This document shows, in pieces, positions 11,588-11,601 of a stretch of DNA of 11,601 bases; positions within the stretch are counted from its first letter, which is position 1, and every line of letters starts with the position of its first letter. The translations under genes were made by a program, and so were the position numbers. The stretch is from an uncultured Bacillota bacterium (GTDB lineage: Bacteria; Bacillota_I; Bacilli_A; RF39; UBA660): contig CAMXBB010000020.1 of NCBI GenBank assembly GCA_947179265.1, positions 1-11,601 on the forward strand, in the 5' to 3' direction. Below the pieces are notes generated by a model, which saw only the letters and a program-made list of their open reading frames with translations, had not been told where the DNA came from and did no database searches.

Positions 11588-11601
11588 GATATGGAACAGC
11601 C

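Overview
The window is very AT-rich bacterial DNA with strong AGGAGG-type ribosome binding sites, short intergenic gaps, many Asn/Lys/Ile codons and TGG for tryptophan. It suggests a low-GC Bacillota, such as a gut Bacilli/RF39-like or clostridial lineage. This is inference from composition and gene style; no marker gene fixes the species.

Layout. Bases 1-1245 look like host chromosome: a DedA-family membrane protein, then an NMT1/THI5-like ABC transporter substrate-binding protein that stops abruptly after about 150 codons, roughly half the usual length. The break coincides with a 31-bp sequence that recurs 70 bp downstream. Immediately after comes a TnpX/TndX-type large serine recombinase (minus strand). 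This is the arrangement expected at one end of an integrated mobile element, and the rest of the window appears to be that element. Its other end is not in the window.

Inside the element: (a) 1366-3775, the large serine integrase, a 32-codon ORF just upstream of it, and a second, small resolvase/invertase whose promoter is buried in a 28-bp inverted-repeat site. (b) 3926-6482, seven small uncharacterised minus-strand genes in a tight operon, including two pairs of tandem paralogs. A compact candidate small RNA lies antisense between the first and second genes. (c) 6483-7099, a regulatory switch: two consensus promoters (TTGACA/TATAAT) point at each other across about 120 bp, with repeated ACAC-N8-GTGT operator-like sites, followed by an XRE-family repressor. 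(d) 7176-8015, a short OB-fold-only single-stranded DNA-binding protein with an apparent non-AUG start, and an unknown gene. (e) 8100-10844, three consecutive proteins opening with the same cytosolic zinc ribbon (MA[L/M]IKCxxCGxEISD). The two larger ones have one membrane segment and cysteine-containing exterior domains, one with a long Asn/Asp-rich linker. (f) 10961-11212, a second small XRE regulator divergent from the zinc-ribbon operon, and a convergent unknown gene that may run off the right end.

How it may work (inference): the 6710 repressor probably holds down the leftward operon through the shared operators, giving a phage- or plasmid-like on/off switch. The antisense RNA would add a second control layer. 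The large serine recombinase inserts and excises the element. The small resolvase acts on, and represses from, its own site. The zinc-ribbon operon looks like surface cargo under a separate regulator. No conjugation, capsid, portal or replication initiator gene is recognisable, so whether this is an integrative mobilisable element, a conjugative element fragment or a phage satellite is undecided.
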